A DNA stretch of 64,000 bases from Lachnospiraceae bacterium (GTDB taxonomy: Bacteria; Bacillota; Clostridia; Lachnospirales; Lachnospiraceae): positions 28,789 to 92,788 of the forward strand of contig JAQXJP010000015.1 in assembly GCA_029008875.1 (NCBI GenBank), read 5' to 3'. Positions 51,981 to 61,003 of the stretch are shown here, piece after piece (positions within the stretch are counted from its first letter, which is position 1; every line of letters begins with the position of its first letter). The notes beneath the pieces are model-generated. The model ran no database searches and was not told the DNA's origin. It worked only from the letters and a program-made list of their open reading frames with translations. Both the position numbers and the translations under genes were made by a program.

Positions 51981-53018
51981 TTGAATATTCTTATAGCAAT
52001 TATTGTTTTTAGTGTCATTATCATTTTTCATGAACTGGGACACTTTTGGGTGGCAAAGGCCAACGGAATCCAGGTCAACGAATTTTCGCTGGGACTGGGG
52101 CCGACCCTTTTCGGATTTCAAAAGGGGGAGACCAAATATTCCCTGAAGCTTTTGCCCTTCGGAGGGGCATGTATGATGGAGGGGGAGGATGGCACCTCCG
52201 ACAACCCCAGGGCATTTCCCAACAAATCTGTCTGGGCCCGCATGAGCGTGGTGTTTGCGGGACCTTTTTTCAATTTTATCATGGCGTTTGTGTTTTCCTT
52301 CATCATCATCTGCTGTGTGGGCTACGACAAGCCCCAGTTGAGCGGTGTCATCGAGGGATACGCCGCGGAGGAGGCAGGGCTTCAGGCCGGTGATGTGATT
52401 ACGGAGATGAACGGTCTTAACATCCATTTTTACCGCGAAATCAGCGCCTATTCCACTTTCCATTCCGGGGAGACGGTGGAGGTGACCTACCAGCGGGACG
52501 GGGAGAAGTACAAGACCACCCTGGAGCCCAAATACGATGAGGAGACCGGACGCTATCTGTACGGTTTTATCGGCAATTATGAGTACACCAAGGGAAACGT
52601 GTTGGACAATGCCATGCATGCGGCCTACGAGGTGCGTTATTGGATTTACACCACATTCCAAAGTCTGAAAATGATGTTTACCGGAGGCGTCTCCGTGAAT
52701 GATATGAGCGGCCCGGTGGGAATTGTATCGAGCATGGGGGAAGTGTACGAGGAATCCGTAGCCAACGACGGATATTACTATGCATTCCTGAATATGCTAA
52801 ATTGGGCAGTGCTGTTGTCCGCCAACCTGGGCGTGATGAATTTGCTTCCAATCCCCGCATTGGACGGAGGAAGGCTGGTATTTTTGATTGTGGAGGCAAT
52901 CCGCGGGAAAAAGGTGGACCCGGACAAAGAGGGATTCGTCCATTTTATCGGCATCGTTCTCCTGTTGGGACTGATGGTAGTTGTAATGTTTAACGATATT
53001 CGAAAATTGTTTATTTAG
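51981..53018 (+). CDS. rseP: RIP metalloprotease RseP
   Basis: A site-2 intramembrane protease. The zinc site HExxH is in IIIFHELGHFWVAK in the first transmembrane helix. A PDZ domain lies at about residues 110-200 (AEEAGLQAGDVITEMNGL), and the third zinc ligand is in LLPIPALDGGRLVF. The 345-residue protein starts at TTG 51981 (MNILIAIIVFSVIII), five bases after GGTGG; a GTG at 51972 overlaps the dxr stop. Confidence 0.96.
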   Translation: MNILIAIIVFSVIIIFHELGHFWVAKANGIQVNEFSLGLGPTLFGFQKGETKYSLKLLPFGGACMMEGEDGTSDNPRAFPNKSVWARMSVVFAGPFFNFIMAFVFSFIIICCVGYDKPQLSGVIEGYAAEEAGLQAGDVITEMNGLNIHFYREISAYSTFHSGETVEVTYQRDGEKYKTTLEPKYDEETGRYLYGFIGNYEYTKGNVLDNAMHAAYEVRYWIYTTFQSLKMMFTGGVSVNDMSGPVGIVSSMGEVYEESVANDGYYYAFLNMLNWAVLLSANLGVMNLLPIPALDGGRLVFLIVEAIRGKKVDPDKEGFVHFIGIVLLLGLMVVVMFNDIRKLFI

Positions 53019-53030
53019 AGGGAAAATACG

Positions 53031-54089
53031 ATGGATATGACGAGAAGAGATACCAAGACCATTCAGATCGGAGACCGGGTGATTGGCGGGAAAAATCCGA
53101 TTCTGATTCAATCCATGACCAACACCAAAACCGAGGATGTGGCTGCCACCGTCGCGCAGATACAGAGACTGACAGCGGCGGGCTGCGATATCATCCGCTG
53201 TGCGGTTCCCACCATGGAAGCGGCAAAAGCCCTTGCGGAGATCAAGAAGCAGATCACGATTCCCCTTGTGGCGGATATTCATTTTGATTATCGGCTTGCC
53301 ATCGCTGCCATGGAGAACGGTGCGGACAAGATCCGCATCAATCCCGGGAATATCGGAAGTGGGGAGCGGGTGAAGGCCGTGGTGGATGTGGCAAAGGAGC
53401 GGAAGATTCCCATTCGCATCGGTGTGAACAGCGGATCCCTGGAGAAGGATTTGGTGGAAAAATACCACGGAGTTACTGCGGAAGGAATCGTGGAGAGCGC
53501 CTTGGATAAAGTCCACATGGTGGAGAATATGGGGTATGACAATCTGGTCATCAGCATCAAATCCTCCGATGTATTGATGTGCGTAAAGGCTCACGAACTG
53601 ATTGCGGACAAAACTCCCTATCCGCTTCATGTTGGAATCACGGAGGCGGGGACACTCACCAGAGGAAACATCAAATCCGCTGTGGGCCTTGGCATGATAT
53701 TGGGACAGGGAATCGGAGACACCATCCGGGTATCTCTTACCGGAGACCCCTTAGAAGAGATTAAGTCTGCAAAGCTGATTTTGAAGACACTCGGCATCCG
53801 CAAAGGCGGAATCGAGGTGGTTTCCTGCCCGACCTGCGGCAGAACCCAGATCAATCTGATTGAGCTGGCCAACCAGGTGGAGAGCCTTGTGGAGGAATTT
53901 CCGCTGGATATCAAAGTGGCGGTTATGGGCTGCGTGGTCAACGGACCGGGGGAGGCGAAGGAAGCGGACCTGGGAGTTGCGGGCGGAATCAAGGAAGGCC
54001 TGATTATCAAGCACGGAGAAGTATACAAGAAGGTGCCGGAGGATCAATTGCTCTCTGCACTTCGCTATGAATTAGAGCACTGGAGTTAG
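53031..54089 (+). CDS. ispG: 4-hydroxy-3-methylbut-2-enyl diphosphate synthase (IspG)
   Basis: IspG is a 4Fe-4S enzyme of the MEP pathway. The TIM-barrel part has NPILIQSMTNTKTEDVAAT and DIHFDYRLAIAAMENGADKI. The cluster cysteines are in VSCPTCGRTQIN and GCVVNGPGEAKEADLGVAGG. 352 residues. In Bacillus proS occupies this place between rseP and polC; ispG there is usual for Clostridia. Confidence 0.98.
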   Translation: MDMTRRDTKTIQIGDRVIGGKNPILIQSMTNTKTEDVAATVAQIQRLTAAGCDIIRCAVPTMEAAKALAEIKKQITIPLVADIHFDYRLAIAAMENGADKIRINPGNIGSGERVKAVVDVAKERKIPIRIGVNSGSLEKDLVEKYHGVTAEGIVESALDKVHMVENMGYDNLVISIKSSDVLMCVKAHELIADKTPYPLHVGITEAGTLTRGNIKSAVGLGMILGQGIGDTIRVSLTGDPLEEIKSAKLILKTLGIRKGGIEVVSCPTCGRTQINLIELANQVESLVEEFPLDIKVAVMGCVVNGPGEAKEADLGVAGGIKEGLIIKHGEVYKKVPEDQLLSALRYELEHWS

Positions 54090-54093
54090 ACAA

Positions 54094-57000
54094 ATGGCCA
54101 AGCCGTTTTTTGATGTATTTCCAACCTTAAAGTTGGAAGGGGAACTTAAACGTATCTTAGAAAATGCAGAGATTACCAAATTAAGTGCGAATCATGAGCA
54201 AACTCATATTCGCATTTATTTGCATGCAAACAGACTGATTGAGAAGCCTCTGATTTGGAAATTGGAGGAGACAATGAAAAATCAATTGTTTGCGGAAAAA
54301 AGTGTAACCCTAAAAATCTATGAGAAATTCACCCTCTCGGAACAGTATACCCCGGAGCTCCTGATGGATGCGTACAAGGAGAGCATTCTCCTGGAGTTGC
54401 AGCGCTTCAGTCAGTTGGAGTACAATCTTCTCCGCACCGCGGACATGGAGTTTGAGGAGGGTAATCGCATGATTCTGACTCTGGACAATACGATTATTGC
54501 CCAGACCAGAGGAAACGAGATTGTGGAGTTCCTGGAAAAAATCTTCTGTGAGCGCTGCGGGATGAGTCTGATCATTCAGGTGGAGTTGCGGGAGCCCAAG
54601 GAGAGTAAATATCGCAAGTTTGCACAGGAGCAAATTCAACTTGAGGTCAAAAACATCTTGGAGAGGACCCAGGCGGCTCTGGACAATGCGGAGAATGGGG
54701 ATGGGTTTGACCAGGAAAAAGCACAAGATAATGTTGCAATCGATTTGGCAAAAACTACAGATAGTATAGAAAAAAATGATGCAAAAGTACCAGATGTTGC
54801 AGGAAAAGTTGCAAAACCAAAACAGCAATTCGAAAAAAAAGGCGAATTCCGCCGTCGATTTTCGGATGGAGAGTGGAAAAAATCCACCAATCCGGACGTG
54901 GTGTACGGCAGGGACTTTGACGAGGAGCCCATGGAGATTGCAAAAATCGACGGTCCCATCGGGGAGGTGGTCATCCGCGGAAAAGTTCTGTCTCTGGAAT
55001 GCAGAGAAATACGAAATGAGCGAACCATTGTCAGCTTTGCGGTCAGTGATTTCACCGACACCATTGTTATCAAGATTTTTCTGAAAAATGAGGATGTGAA
55101 GGAATTTCTGGGTGGTGTGGATGCCGGGAAATTTATCAAGATCAAAGGAGTTGCCGTCATTGACAAATTCGACAATGATTTGACCTTGAACAATATTGTG
55201 GGAATCAAGAAAATCAATGATTTTACCAGTGTTCGCATGGATACCAGCCCGGAAAAGAGAGTGGAGCTCCATTGTCATACCAAAATGAGCGACATGGACG
55301 GGGTATCCGACGTGGCGGACATTATTAAGCGCGCCATGAAGTGGGGACATAAAGCTATCGCTATCACGGACCATGGGGATGTGCAGGCCTTTACGGAGGC
55401 AAACCATGTGGTGGAAAAGGCTGATAATTTTAAAGTGATTTACGGCGTGGAAGCCTATTTGGTGGACGATTTGAAATCCATCGTCACCGACAGTCGGGGA
55501 CAGTCCCTGGACGACAAGTATGTGGTTTTTGATATCGAGACCACAGGATTCAGCCCTTCGGTCAACAAAATTATTGAGATTGGCGCAGTGAAGGTGGAAC
55601 AGGGTAAAATCACGGGCAAGTATTCGGTGTTTGTGAACCCTCAGGTGCCCATTCCTTTCCGCATTGAGGAACTGACCTCCATCAATGATTCCATGGTGAT
55701 GGACGCCCCAACCATCGATGTGATTCTTCCGGAATTTATGGATTTTTGCCGGGATTGTACCCTGGTGGCACACAACGCGGATTTCGATGTCAGCTTTATC
55801 TTACATAACTGCGAGGAGTTGGGAATCGATTATCGCCCAACCTATGTGGATACGGTGGCTCTGGCCCGCATACTGCTTCCTTCCCTGAACCGTTTCAAGC
55901 TGGACACGGTGGCAAAGGCGCTGAATGTGTCATTGGAGAATCATCACCGTGCAGTGGATGATGCGGGATGTACCGCAGAAATTTTTGTGAAAATGATTGC
56001 AATGCTGAAGGAACGGGGAATTGAGGACCTGAATCAGGTGAATGACATGGGACATTCTTCCGTGGAAAACATCCGCAAGATGCCCACTTACCACGCGATT
56101 ATTCTGGCAACCTGCGACCAGGGAAGAACTAACCTGTATCACCTGATATCCTCCTCCCACATCAAGTATTATCAGCGAAGACCGCGAATCCCCAAGAGCG
56201 AATTTCTGAAAAATAGGGATGGACTATTGATTGGCTCCGCCTGTGAAGCAGGAGAATTGTATCGCGCAATCCTGAACGGAAGGCCGGAGGAAGAGATTGC
56301 AAGGCTGGTGGAATTCTATGATTATCTGGAGATTCAGCCTCTGGGGAACAATGCCTTCATGATCCGGGATGAGGACAGTCCCATCGCGTCCAACGAGGAT
56401 TTGATTGAGATTAACAAGAAGATTGTGAAGCTGGGAGAGGATTTCGGAAAGCCGGTTGTGGCAACCTGCGACGTTCACTTCCTGGATCCGGAGGACGAGA
56501 TCTACCGAAGAATCATTATGGCCGGAAAAGGCTTTAAGGATGCGGATGAACAGGCACCTCTGTTCCTTCGCACAACGGAGGAGATGTTGGCGGAATTCTC
56601 CTATCTCGGTGCGGCAAAGGCGGAGGAAGTGGTGGTTACCAACACCAACAAGATTGCGGATATGTGTGAACGAATCTCACCGGTTCGCCCGGACAAATGT
56701 CCCCCTGTCATCGAGAATTCCGATCAGATGCTTCGAGATATTTGCTATAACAAAGCACACAAGATGTACGGGGATCCCTTGCCGACCATCGTGCAGGAGA
56801 GACTGGACCGTGAGTTGAATTCCATCATCGGCAACGGATATGCCGTAATGTATATTATCGCCCAGAAGCTGGTGTGGAAGTCCAATGAGGACGGATACCT
56901 GGTGGGATCCAGAGGATCCGTGGGAAGCTCCTTCGCAGCCACCATGGCCGGTATCACGGAGGTAAACCCCCTCCATGCCCACTACCTGTGCAAGCACTGC

Positions 57001-58611
57001 AAATACAGCGATTTCGACTCGGAACTTGTGCGTTCCTTCTCCGGGCGAGGCGGCTGTGATATGCCGGATGCCATCTGCCCTAAGTGCGGGCGCCCCCTAT
57101 CCAAGGAGGGATTTGATATTCCTTTTGAGACATTCCTTGGATTCAAGGGGAATAAGGAGCCGGATATCGACTTGAATTTTTCCGGAGAATATCAGGCTAA
57201 GGCCCACAAGTACACGGAGGTAATCTTCGGGGAGGGACAGACCTTCAAGGCGGGAACCATCGGTACTTTGGCGGACAAGACCGCATATGGTTACGTGAAA
57301 AATTATTACGAGGAGCGAGGAGTCCACAAGAGAAGCTGTGAGATTGACCGCATTGCCGCCGGCTGTGTAGGGGTTCACCGTACCACCGGACAGCACCCGG
57401 GCGGTATTGTAGTTCTCCCCATGGGCGAGCAGATAGACACCTTCACCCCGGTGCAGCATCCGGCAAACGATATGACGGTGGATATCACCACCACCCACTT
57501 TGATTATCACTCCATTGACCACAACCTGTTGAAACTTGACATTCTTGGGCACGATGATCCTACCATGATTCGAATGCTGCAGGATCTCACAGGAATCGAT
57601 CCGACCCAGATTCCGCTGGACGACCCTGCGGTGATGTCTCTTTTCCAGAATACCTCCGCATTGGGGATTCAGCCGGAGGACATCGGAGGATGTAAATTGG
57701 GAGCCCTTGGGATCCCGGAATTCGGTACGGATTTCGCCATGGGCATGTTGCTTGACACCCAGCCGAAGGAATTTTCCGATTTGATTCGAATCGCCGGACT
57801 ATCCCATGGAACGGATGTGTGGTTGGGAAATGCGCAGACCTTGATTCAGGAGAAGAAGGCCACCATTTCCACTGCAATCTGTACCCGAGATGACATCATG
57901 ATTTACCTCATCGGCATGGGATTGGATTCGGAGGAATCCTTCAAGATTATGGAGAATGTGCGTAAGGGTAACGTGGCAAAAGGAAAATGTGATAAGTGGC
58001 CGGAATGGAAGCAGGATATGATCGATCACGGCGTGCCGGATTGGTATATCTGGTCCTGTGAGAAAATCAAATATATGTTCCCGAAGGCCCACGCTGCCGC
58101 GTACGTTATGATGGCCTGGAGAATTGCCTATTGCAAGGTGTTTTACCCCCTTGCGTATTACGCAGCCTATTTTTCCATTCGCGCATCCGGTTTTTCCTAC
58201 GAACTTATGTGTCAGGGAAAGGAGCGGCTGGAGGCATATATGGACGACTACAACCGGCGCAAGGATACCCTGTCCAACAAGGAGCAGGATGTGCTGAAGG
58301 ATATGCGTATCGTTCAGGAGATGTACGCCCGGGGATTTGAATTCGAGCCCATTGATATCTACACCGCACAGCCTCACCGCTTCCAGATTGTGAACGGCAA
58401 ACTGATGCCGTCCTTCAACAGTATCGACGGCCTTGGAGACAATGCGGCGGTCATGATTGCGGAAGCAGCCAAAGATGGACCGTTTTTATCCCGGGACGAT
58501 TTCCGGGAGCGAACCAAGACACCGAAAACGGTGGTGGATCTGATGGGGGATTTGGGCCTGCTTGGGGATATTCCCCAATCCAACCAGCTGTCCCTGTTTG
58601 ATTTTACGTAA
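54094..58611 (+). CDS. polC: DNA polymerase III alpha subunit, Gram-positive PolC type
   Basis: PolC is the main replicative polymerase of Firmicutes with built-in proofreading. Order: N-terminal domain to about residue 200, a Lys/Asp/Ala-rich linker, OB fold (about 285-390), split PHP domain (ELHCHTKMSDMDGVSDVADI), DEDD exonuclease (VFDIETTGFSPSVNKIIEIG, AHNADFDVSFI), then polymerase with LVGSRGSVGSSFAATMAGIT, a zinc-binding region (CKHCKYSD, CPKCGRPL) and the catalytic EPDIDLNFSGEYQ. 1505 residues, slightly longer than the common 1430-1450 because of the linker. ispG ends four bases upstream. Confidence 0.98.
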   Translation: MAKPFFDVFPTLKLEGELKRILENAEITKLSANHEQTHIRIYLHANRLIEKPLIWKLEETMKNQLFAEKSVTLKIYEKFTLSEQYTPELLMDAYKESILLELQRFSQLEYNLLRTADMEFEEGNRMILTLDNTIIAQTRGNEIVEFLEKIFCERCGMSLIIQVELREPKESKYRKFAQEQIQLEVKNILERTQAALDNAENGDGFDQEKAQDNVAIDLAKTTDSIEKNDAKVPDVAGKVAKPKQQFEKKGEFRRRFSDGEWKKSTNPDVVYGRDFDEEPMEIAKIDGPIGEVVIRGKVLSLECREIRNERTIVSFAVSDFTDTIVIKIFLKNEDVKEFLGGVDAGKFIKIKGVAVIDKFDNDLTLNNIVGIKKINDFTSVRMDTSPEKRVELHCHTKMSDMDGVSDVADIIKRAMKWGHKAIAITDHGDVQAFTEANHVVEKADNFKVIYGVEAYLVDDLKSIVTDSRGQSLDDKYVVFDIETTGFSPSVNKIIEIGAVKVEQGKITGKYSVFVNPQVPIPFRIEELTSINDSMVMDAPTIDVILPEFMDFCRDCTLVAHNADFDVSFILHNCEELGIDYRPTYVDTVALARILLPSLNRFKLDTVAKALNVSLENHHRAVDDAGCTAEIFVKMIAMLKERGIEDLNQVNDMGHSSVENIRKMPTYHAIILATCDQGRTNLYHLISSSHIKYYQRRPRIPKSEFLKNRDGLLIGSACEAGELYRAILNGRPEEEIARLVEFYDYLEIQPLGNNAFMIRDEDSPIASNEDLIEINKKIVKLGEDFGKPVVATCDVHFLDPEDEIYRRIIMAGKGFKDADEQAPLFLRTTEEMLAEFSYLGAAKAEEVVVTNTNKIADMCERISPVRPDKCPPVIENSDQMLRDICYNKAHKMYGDPLPTIVQERLDRELNSIIGNGYAVMYIIAQKLVWKSNEDGYLVGSRGSVGSSFAATMAGITEVNPLHAHYLCKHCKYSDFDSELVRSFSGRGGCDMPDAICPKCGRPLSKEGFDIPFETFLGFKGNKEPDIDLNFSGEYQAKAHKYTEVIFGEGQTFKAGTIGTLADKTAYGYVKNYYEERGVHKRSCEIDRIAAGCVGVHRTTGQHPGGIVVLPMGEQIDTFTPVQHPANDMTVDITTTHFDYHSIDHNLLKLDILGHDDPTMIRMLQDLTGIDPTQIPLDDPAVMSLFQNTSALGIQPEDIGGCKLGALGIPEFGTDFAMGMLLDTQPKEFSDLIRIAGLSHGTDVWLGNAQTLIQEKKATISTAICTRDDIMIYLIGMGLDSEESFKIMENVRKGNVAKGKCDKWPEWKQDMIDHGVPDWYIWSCEKIKYMFPKAHAAAYVMMAWRIAYCKVFYPLAYYAAYFSIRASGFSYELMCQGKERLEAYMDDYNRRKDTLSNKEQDVLKDMRIVQEMYARGFEFEPIDIYTAQPHRFQIVNGKLMPSFNSIDGLGDNAAVMIAEAAKDGPFLSRDDFRERTKTPKTVVDLMGDLGLLGDIPQSNQLSLFDFT

Positions 58612-58622
58612 TGGGAGGCATT

Positions 58623-58670
58623 ATGAGTAAATTTACCGAGTATATCTGCTACCTGCCATTTTTTGAATGA
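58623..58670 (+). pseudogene. Possible gene remnant: 15-codon ORF after polC
   Basis: MSKFTEYICYLPFFE followed by TGA, with GGAGG four bases before ATG 58623. The N-terminus KFTEYI resembles the start of small DUF6508-like proteins, which would make this a remnant. It lies just before another decayed gene. It could equally be a short leader ORF. Confidence 0.25.
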
Positions 58671-58680
58671 GGAGAATGAA

Positions 58681-59178
58681 ATGAAATTCGTAAAAGATTA
58701 TATGACGGATGCCGTTTTGCGCCATGAATTAAATGAACTGACGGAGGCAACATTTGGCTTTGATTTTGAAAACTGGGTTATAAACGGATATTATGAGGGG
58801 GATTACATTCCATATTCTTTTGAGGAGGATGGAAAAATTCTGTCCAATGTATCTGCAAACATCATGCATTTTGTGCAGAATGGAGAAAAAAGGACTTACA
58901 TTCAGATCGGCACGGTGATGACTGCGTCCGAATATAGAAAGCAAGGGCTTGCCAGAGCAATCTGCCCAAAACAGGTTTCTCTGGATAGGGTAATCGGGGA
59001 GATAAATCTTGAATATAAAGAGTTAAGGTTAGGGTTCACACCGCGACAGAACGAGATGGATTTGTTTGAAGCTTCTGTATTTGACGGTGGGGACGATTAT
59101 CGGCTGTTTTGCATGGGAAGCGAGTTGGAAAGTATAGAACAGGAGAAATTGTATTTTCCGACTTTTTCGCATGCATAA
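58681..59178 (+). pseudogene. GNAT acetyltransferase with apparent in-frame internal deletion
   Basis: A 165-residue open frame. Residues 1-92 match the N-terminal part of a GNAT family protein (ELTEATFGFDFENWVINGYY, IQIGTVMTASEYRKQGLAR, the last part being the acetyl-CoA binding turn). Residues from about 96 (VSLDRVIGEINLEYKELRLG, FTPRQNEMDLFEASVFDG, YFPTFSHA) look like the C-terminal end of the same kind of protein, which is normally about 270-300 residues. The strand and helix after the acetyl-CoA loop are missing, so about 100 residues seem deleted near 58954-58965 without frame loss. ATG 58681 follows GAGGAG by six bases. Probably inactive. Confidence 0.6.
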
Positions 59179-59290
59179 TTGAAATAAAGGAACGTTTAAT
59201 CCAGAGGATTGAAAAGCATAATAGTGCCGCTGTATGTAAATTTGCATAAATATGTGATTGCATTTTTGTCATGGGTTACGCGTTTAATCT

Positions 59291-59319
59291 TTGAAAATAT
59301 CCATCCCCACGATTACAAT
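59291..59319 (+). promoter_or_regulatory. Promoter of the AAC(3)-family gene
   Basis: TTGAAA (59291-59296) and TACAAT (59314-59319) with a 17-base spacer; transcription would start near 59326, leaving a leader of about 75 bases. The rest of the 220-base gap upstream shows no other structure. Confidence 0.65.
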
Positions 59320-59401
59320 GAAAGCAGATAGATTTTATCAGCATCATAGCCGGAGAAATACATAATACAACGAATAGAGTAACCAGGGAGGAGAATTTCA
59401 A

Positions 59402-60190
59402 ATGAAAGTGGTTATCAAAGAGGATATCGTCAACGAATTAAAGCGTGTAGGACTGAAGAAAAACGATGTGGTTATGGTACACACATCGCTAAAAAGCATG
59501 GGGTATATCTGTGGTGGCGCCCAGACGGTGATAGAGGCATTGCTGGAGGTAGTAGGCGAGGATGGCACAATCATAATGCCGACCCAATCATGGAGAAATC
59601 TGGATCCGGAGGAGGGTGTTCACTGGGAGGCGGATAAAAACGACTGGCAGTTGATTCGGGATTATTGGCCTGCCTACGACAAAAATATTACTCCCACAAA
59701 TACCATGGGCGCAGTGGCTGAAATGTTCCGGCAGTGGCCCGGAAGCATCCGAAGTAATCATCCTGCAAGGTCGGTGTGCGCTTACGGAAAGTATGCGGAG
59801 TACTTAACAAAGGACCATGATCTCTCCAATATTTTCGGGGAAGGTTCCCCGGTTGCCAGACTGTATGAATTAGGCGGAAAGGTCTTACTTCTGGGCGTTG
59901 GTTATGATAAAAATACATCCATTCATCTGGCTGATGCAAGGGCGGAATATCCCGGAAAACATAACTGTACAGAATACAGTGCCGTTATGGAAAACGGGGA
60001 GCGTGTTTGGAAAGAATACGAGACTCTCTTTGTTGACGGGGAAGACTTTGAGGAGATCGGAAAGGCGTTCGAAGAGAAGAAGCCGGTCAGCAAAGGCGTA
60101 ATCGGTGGGGCAGAAATACGGCTCATGGAACAGCGAGAGATTGTTGATTTTGCGGTCGAGTGGATAGAAAAGAATCGAAAACTTGTATAA
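59402..60190 (+). CDS. AAC(3) family aminoglycoside N-acetyltransferase-like protein
   Basis: A 262-residue Antibiotic_NAT family protein. Motifs: VMVHTSLKSMGYICGGAQ, TIIMPTQSW, TNTMGAVAEMFRQWPG, RSNHPARSVCAYG and VLLLGVGYDKNTSIHLADA, with the conserved His and Asp/Glu residues expected for acetyl-CoA dependent transfer. AGGGAGGAG upstream of ATG 59402. Chromosomal homologues are widespread in Clostridia and related YokD-like proteins need not confer resistance, so substrate is open. The following gene is convergent. Confidence 0.88.
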   Translation: MKVVIKEDIVNELKRVGLKKNDVVMVHTSLKSMGYICGGAQTVIEALLEVVGEDGTIIMPTQSWRNLDPEEGVHWEADKNDWQLIRDYWPAYDKNITPTNTMGAVAEMFRQWPGSIRSNHPARSVCAYGKYAEYLTKDHDLSNIFGEGSPVARLYELGGKVLLLGVGYDKNTSIHLADARAEYPGKHNCTEYSAVMENGERVWKEYETLFVDGEDFEEIGKAFEEKKPVSKGVIGGAEIRLMEQREIVDFAVEWIEKNRKLV

Positions 60191-60222
60191 AATATATAGC
60201 CTTTTGGACTAAAATACTTTAT

Positions 60223-60906
60223 CTATGAAAATGAAGTGTTTTCCGGGGCTTTCAGGCAAAACCATGCCCCTTTTGTGTCAATTTCACCGGATTTTTTAAG
60301 CTTACTGATTTCTGCCGACATGGCACTGCGCTCCACACCCAGATAGTCTGCCAGGGCCTGTCGGTCATAAGGAATCACAAACTCATGGCTTTTCTGTTGT
60401 TTCGCCTGATCCAATAGGAAAGCCATTATTTTTTCTCTGGTTGTCTTCTGCGACATATATCGTATTTTCTGGGACAGCGTCAGATTTTTCTGTGCCATTT
60501 CCTGCAGCAAGTTCCGGAGGAGAAGCGTGTGAAAATGACAGGAATTGGAGCAGGTTGTTAAGATGTGTCTGCAATCCAAGAGGAGTACGGTGCTGTCTTT
60601 GACTGCAATCACGCTTACCGGCATCGCGTTAAGTCCTGCAAGAGAAAATGCTTCTCCAAATAATTCTCCGGGCTGAAGGCTGGTCATTACACTTCGGTTA
60701 CCGTAATAATCTTCCCGAATTACCTGCACAGTGCCGGCGAGGACAACGCCTACAAACCGGGCAGATGTGCCTTCAAGAAATACGGGATTCCCTTTTGATA
60801 TATCAATGGTTTTTCCATCCAAACACGCTATCATAGAATTTAAATCGGATTGTTCAATGCCGTCAAATAACGGACATTTCGATAATGTTTCAAAAAATTT
60901 TTCCAT
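60223..60906 (-). CDS. Crp/Fnr family transcriptional regulator
   Basis: A 227-residue regulator with an N-terminal cyclic-nucleotide-binding fold (GNPVFLEGTSARFVGVVLAG, GELFGEAFSLAGLNAMPVSV), a long dimer helix, and a C-terminal winged helix (RQALADYLGVERSAMSAEIS). A cysteine/histidine cluster DCRHILTTCSNSCHFH sits at the start of the dimer helix, a plausible redox or metal site. ATG at 60906 on the minus strand is preceded by AGGAG; the frame extends further upstream through the promoter and is discounted. It is divergent from the 4Fe-4S gene over a 16-bp palindrome. Related regulators in Clostridia often sit beside hcp. Confidence 0.92.
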   Translation of the reverse strand: MEKFFETLSKCPLFDGIEQSDLNSMIACLDGKTIDISKGNPVFLEGTSARFVGVVLAGTVQVIREDYYGNRSVMTSLQPGELFGEAFSLAGLNAMPVSVIAVKDSTVLLLDCRHILTTCSNSCHFHTLLLRNLLQEMAQKNLTLSQKIRYMSQKTTREKIMAFLLDQAKQQKSHEFVIPYDRQALADYLGVERSAMSAEISKLKKSGEIDTKGAWFCLKAPENTSFS

Positions 60907-60919
60907 AAATATTCTCCTG

Positions 60920-60935
60920 TGTTGGAATTCCAACA
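60920..60935. promoter_or_regulatory. 16-bp perfect palindrome, likely Crp/Fnr operator
   Basis: TGTTGGAATTCCAACA is a perfect two-fold palindrome centred at 60927.5. It lies 14 bases upstream of the regulator start, downstream of its likely transcription start, and about 36-41 bases before the likely transcription start of the divergent 4Fe-4S gene. That fits autorepression in one direction and class II activation in the other. Confidence 0.7.
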
Positions 60936-60949
60936 GACATCTTTGGGCC

Positions 60950-60978
60950 AGTATAATAGAATAAGCTCGTACCGTCAA
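60950..60978 (-). promoter_or_regulatory. Promoter of the Crp/Fnr gene, overlapping the divergent -10
   Basis: On the minus strand TTGACG (60978-60973) and TATACT (60955-60950) have a 17-base spacer. The plus-strand TATAAT at 60952-60957, the likely -10 of the 4Fe-4S operon, overlaps it and lacks a good -35, as expected for an activator-dependent promoter. Confidence 0.65.
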
Positions 60979-61003
60979 GAACAGTATGAACAGGAGGAAA
61001 AAT

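Noticed and set aside
52046..52393. 115-codon plus-strand frame inside rseP
   Set aside because: Out-of-frame shadow of rseP with Arg/Gly-rich nonsense composition.
54310..55773. 487-codon open frame on the minus strand opposite polC
   Set aside because: Antisense to conserved PolC domains, His/Phe/Leu-rich composition typical of shadow frames, no recognisable domain.
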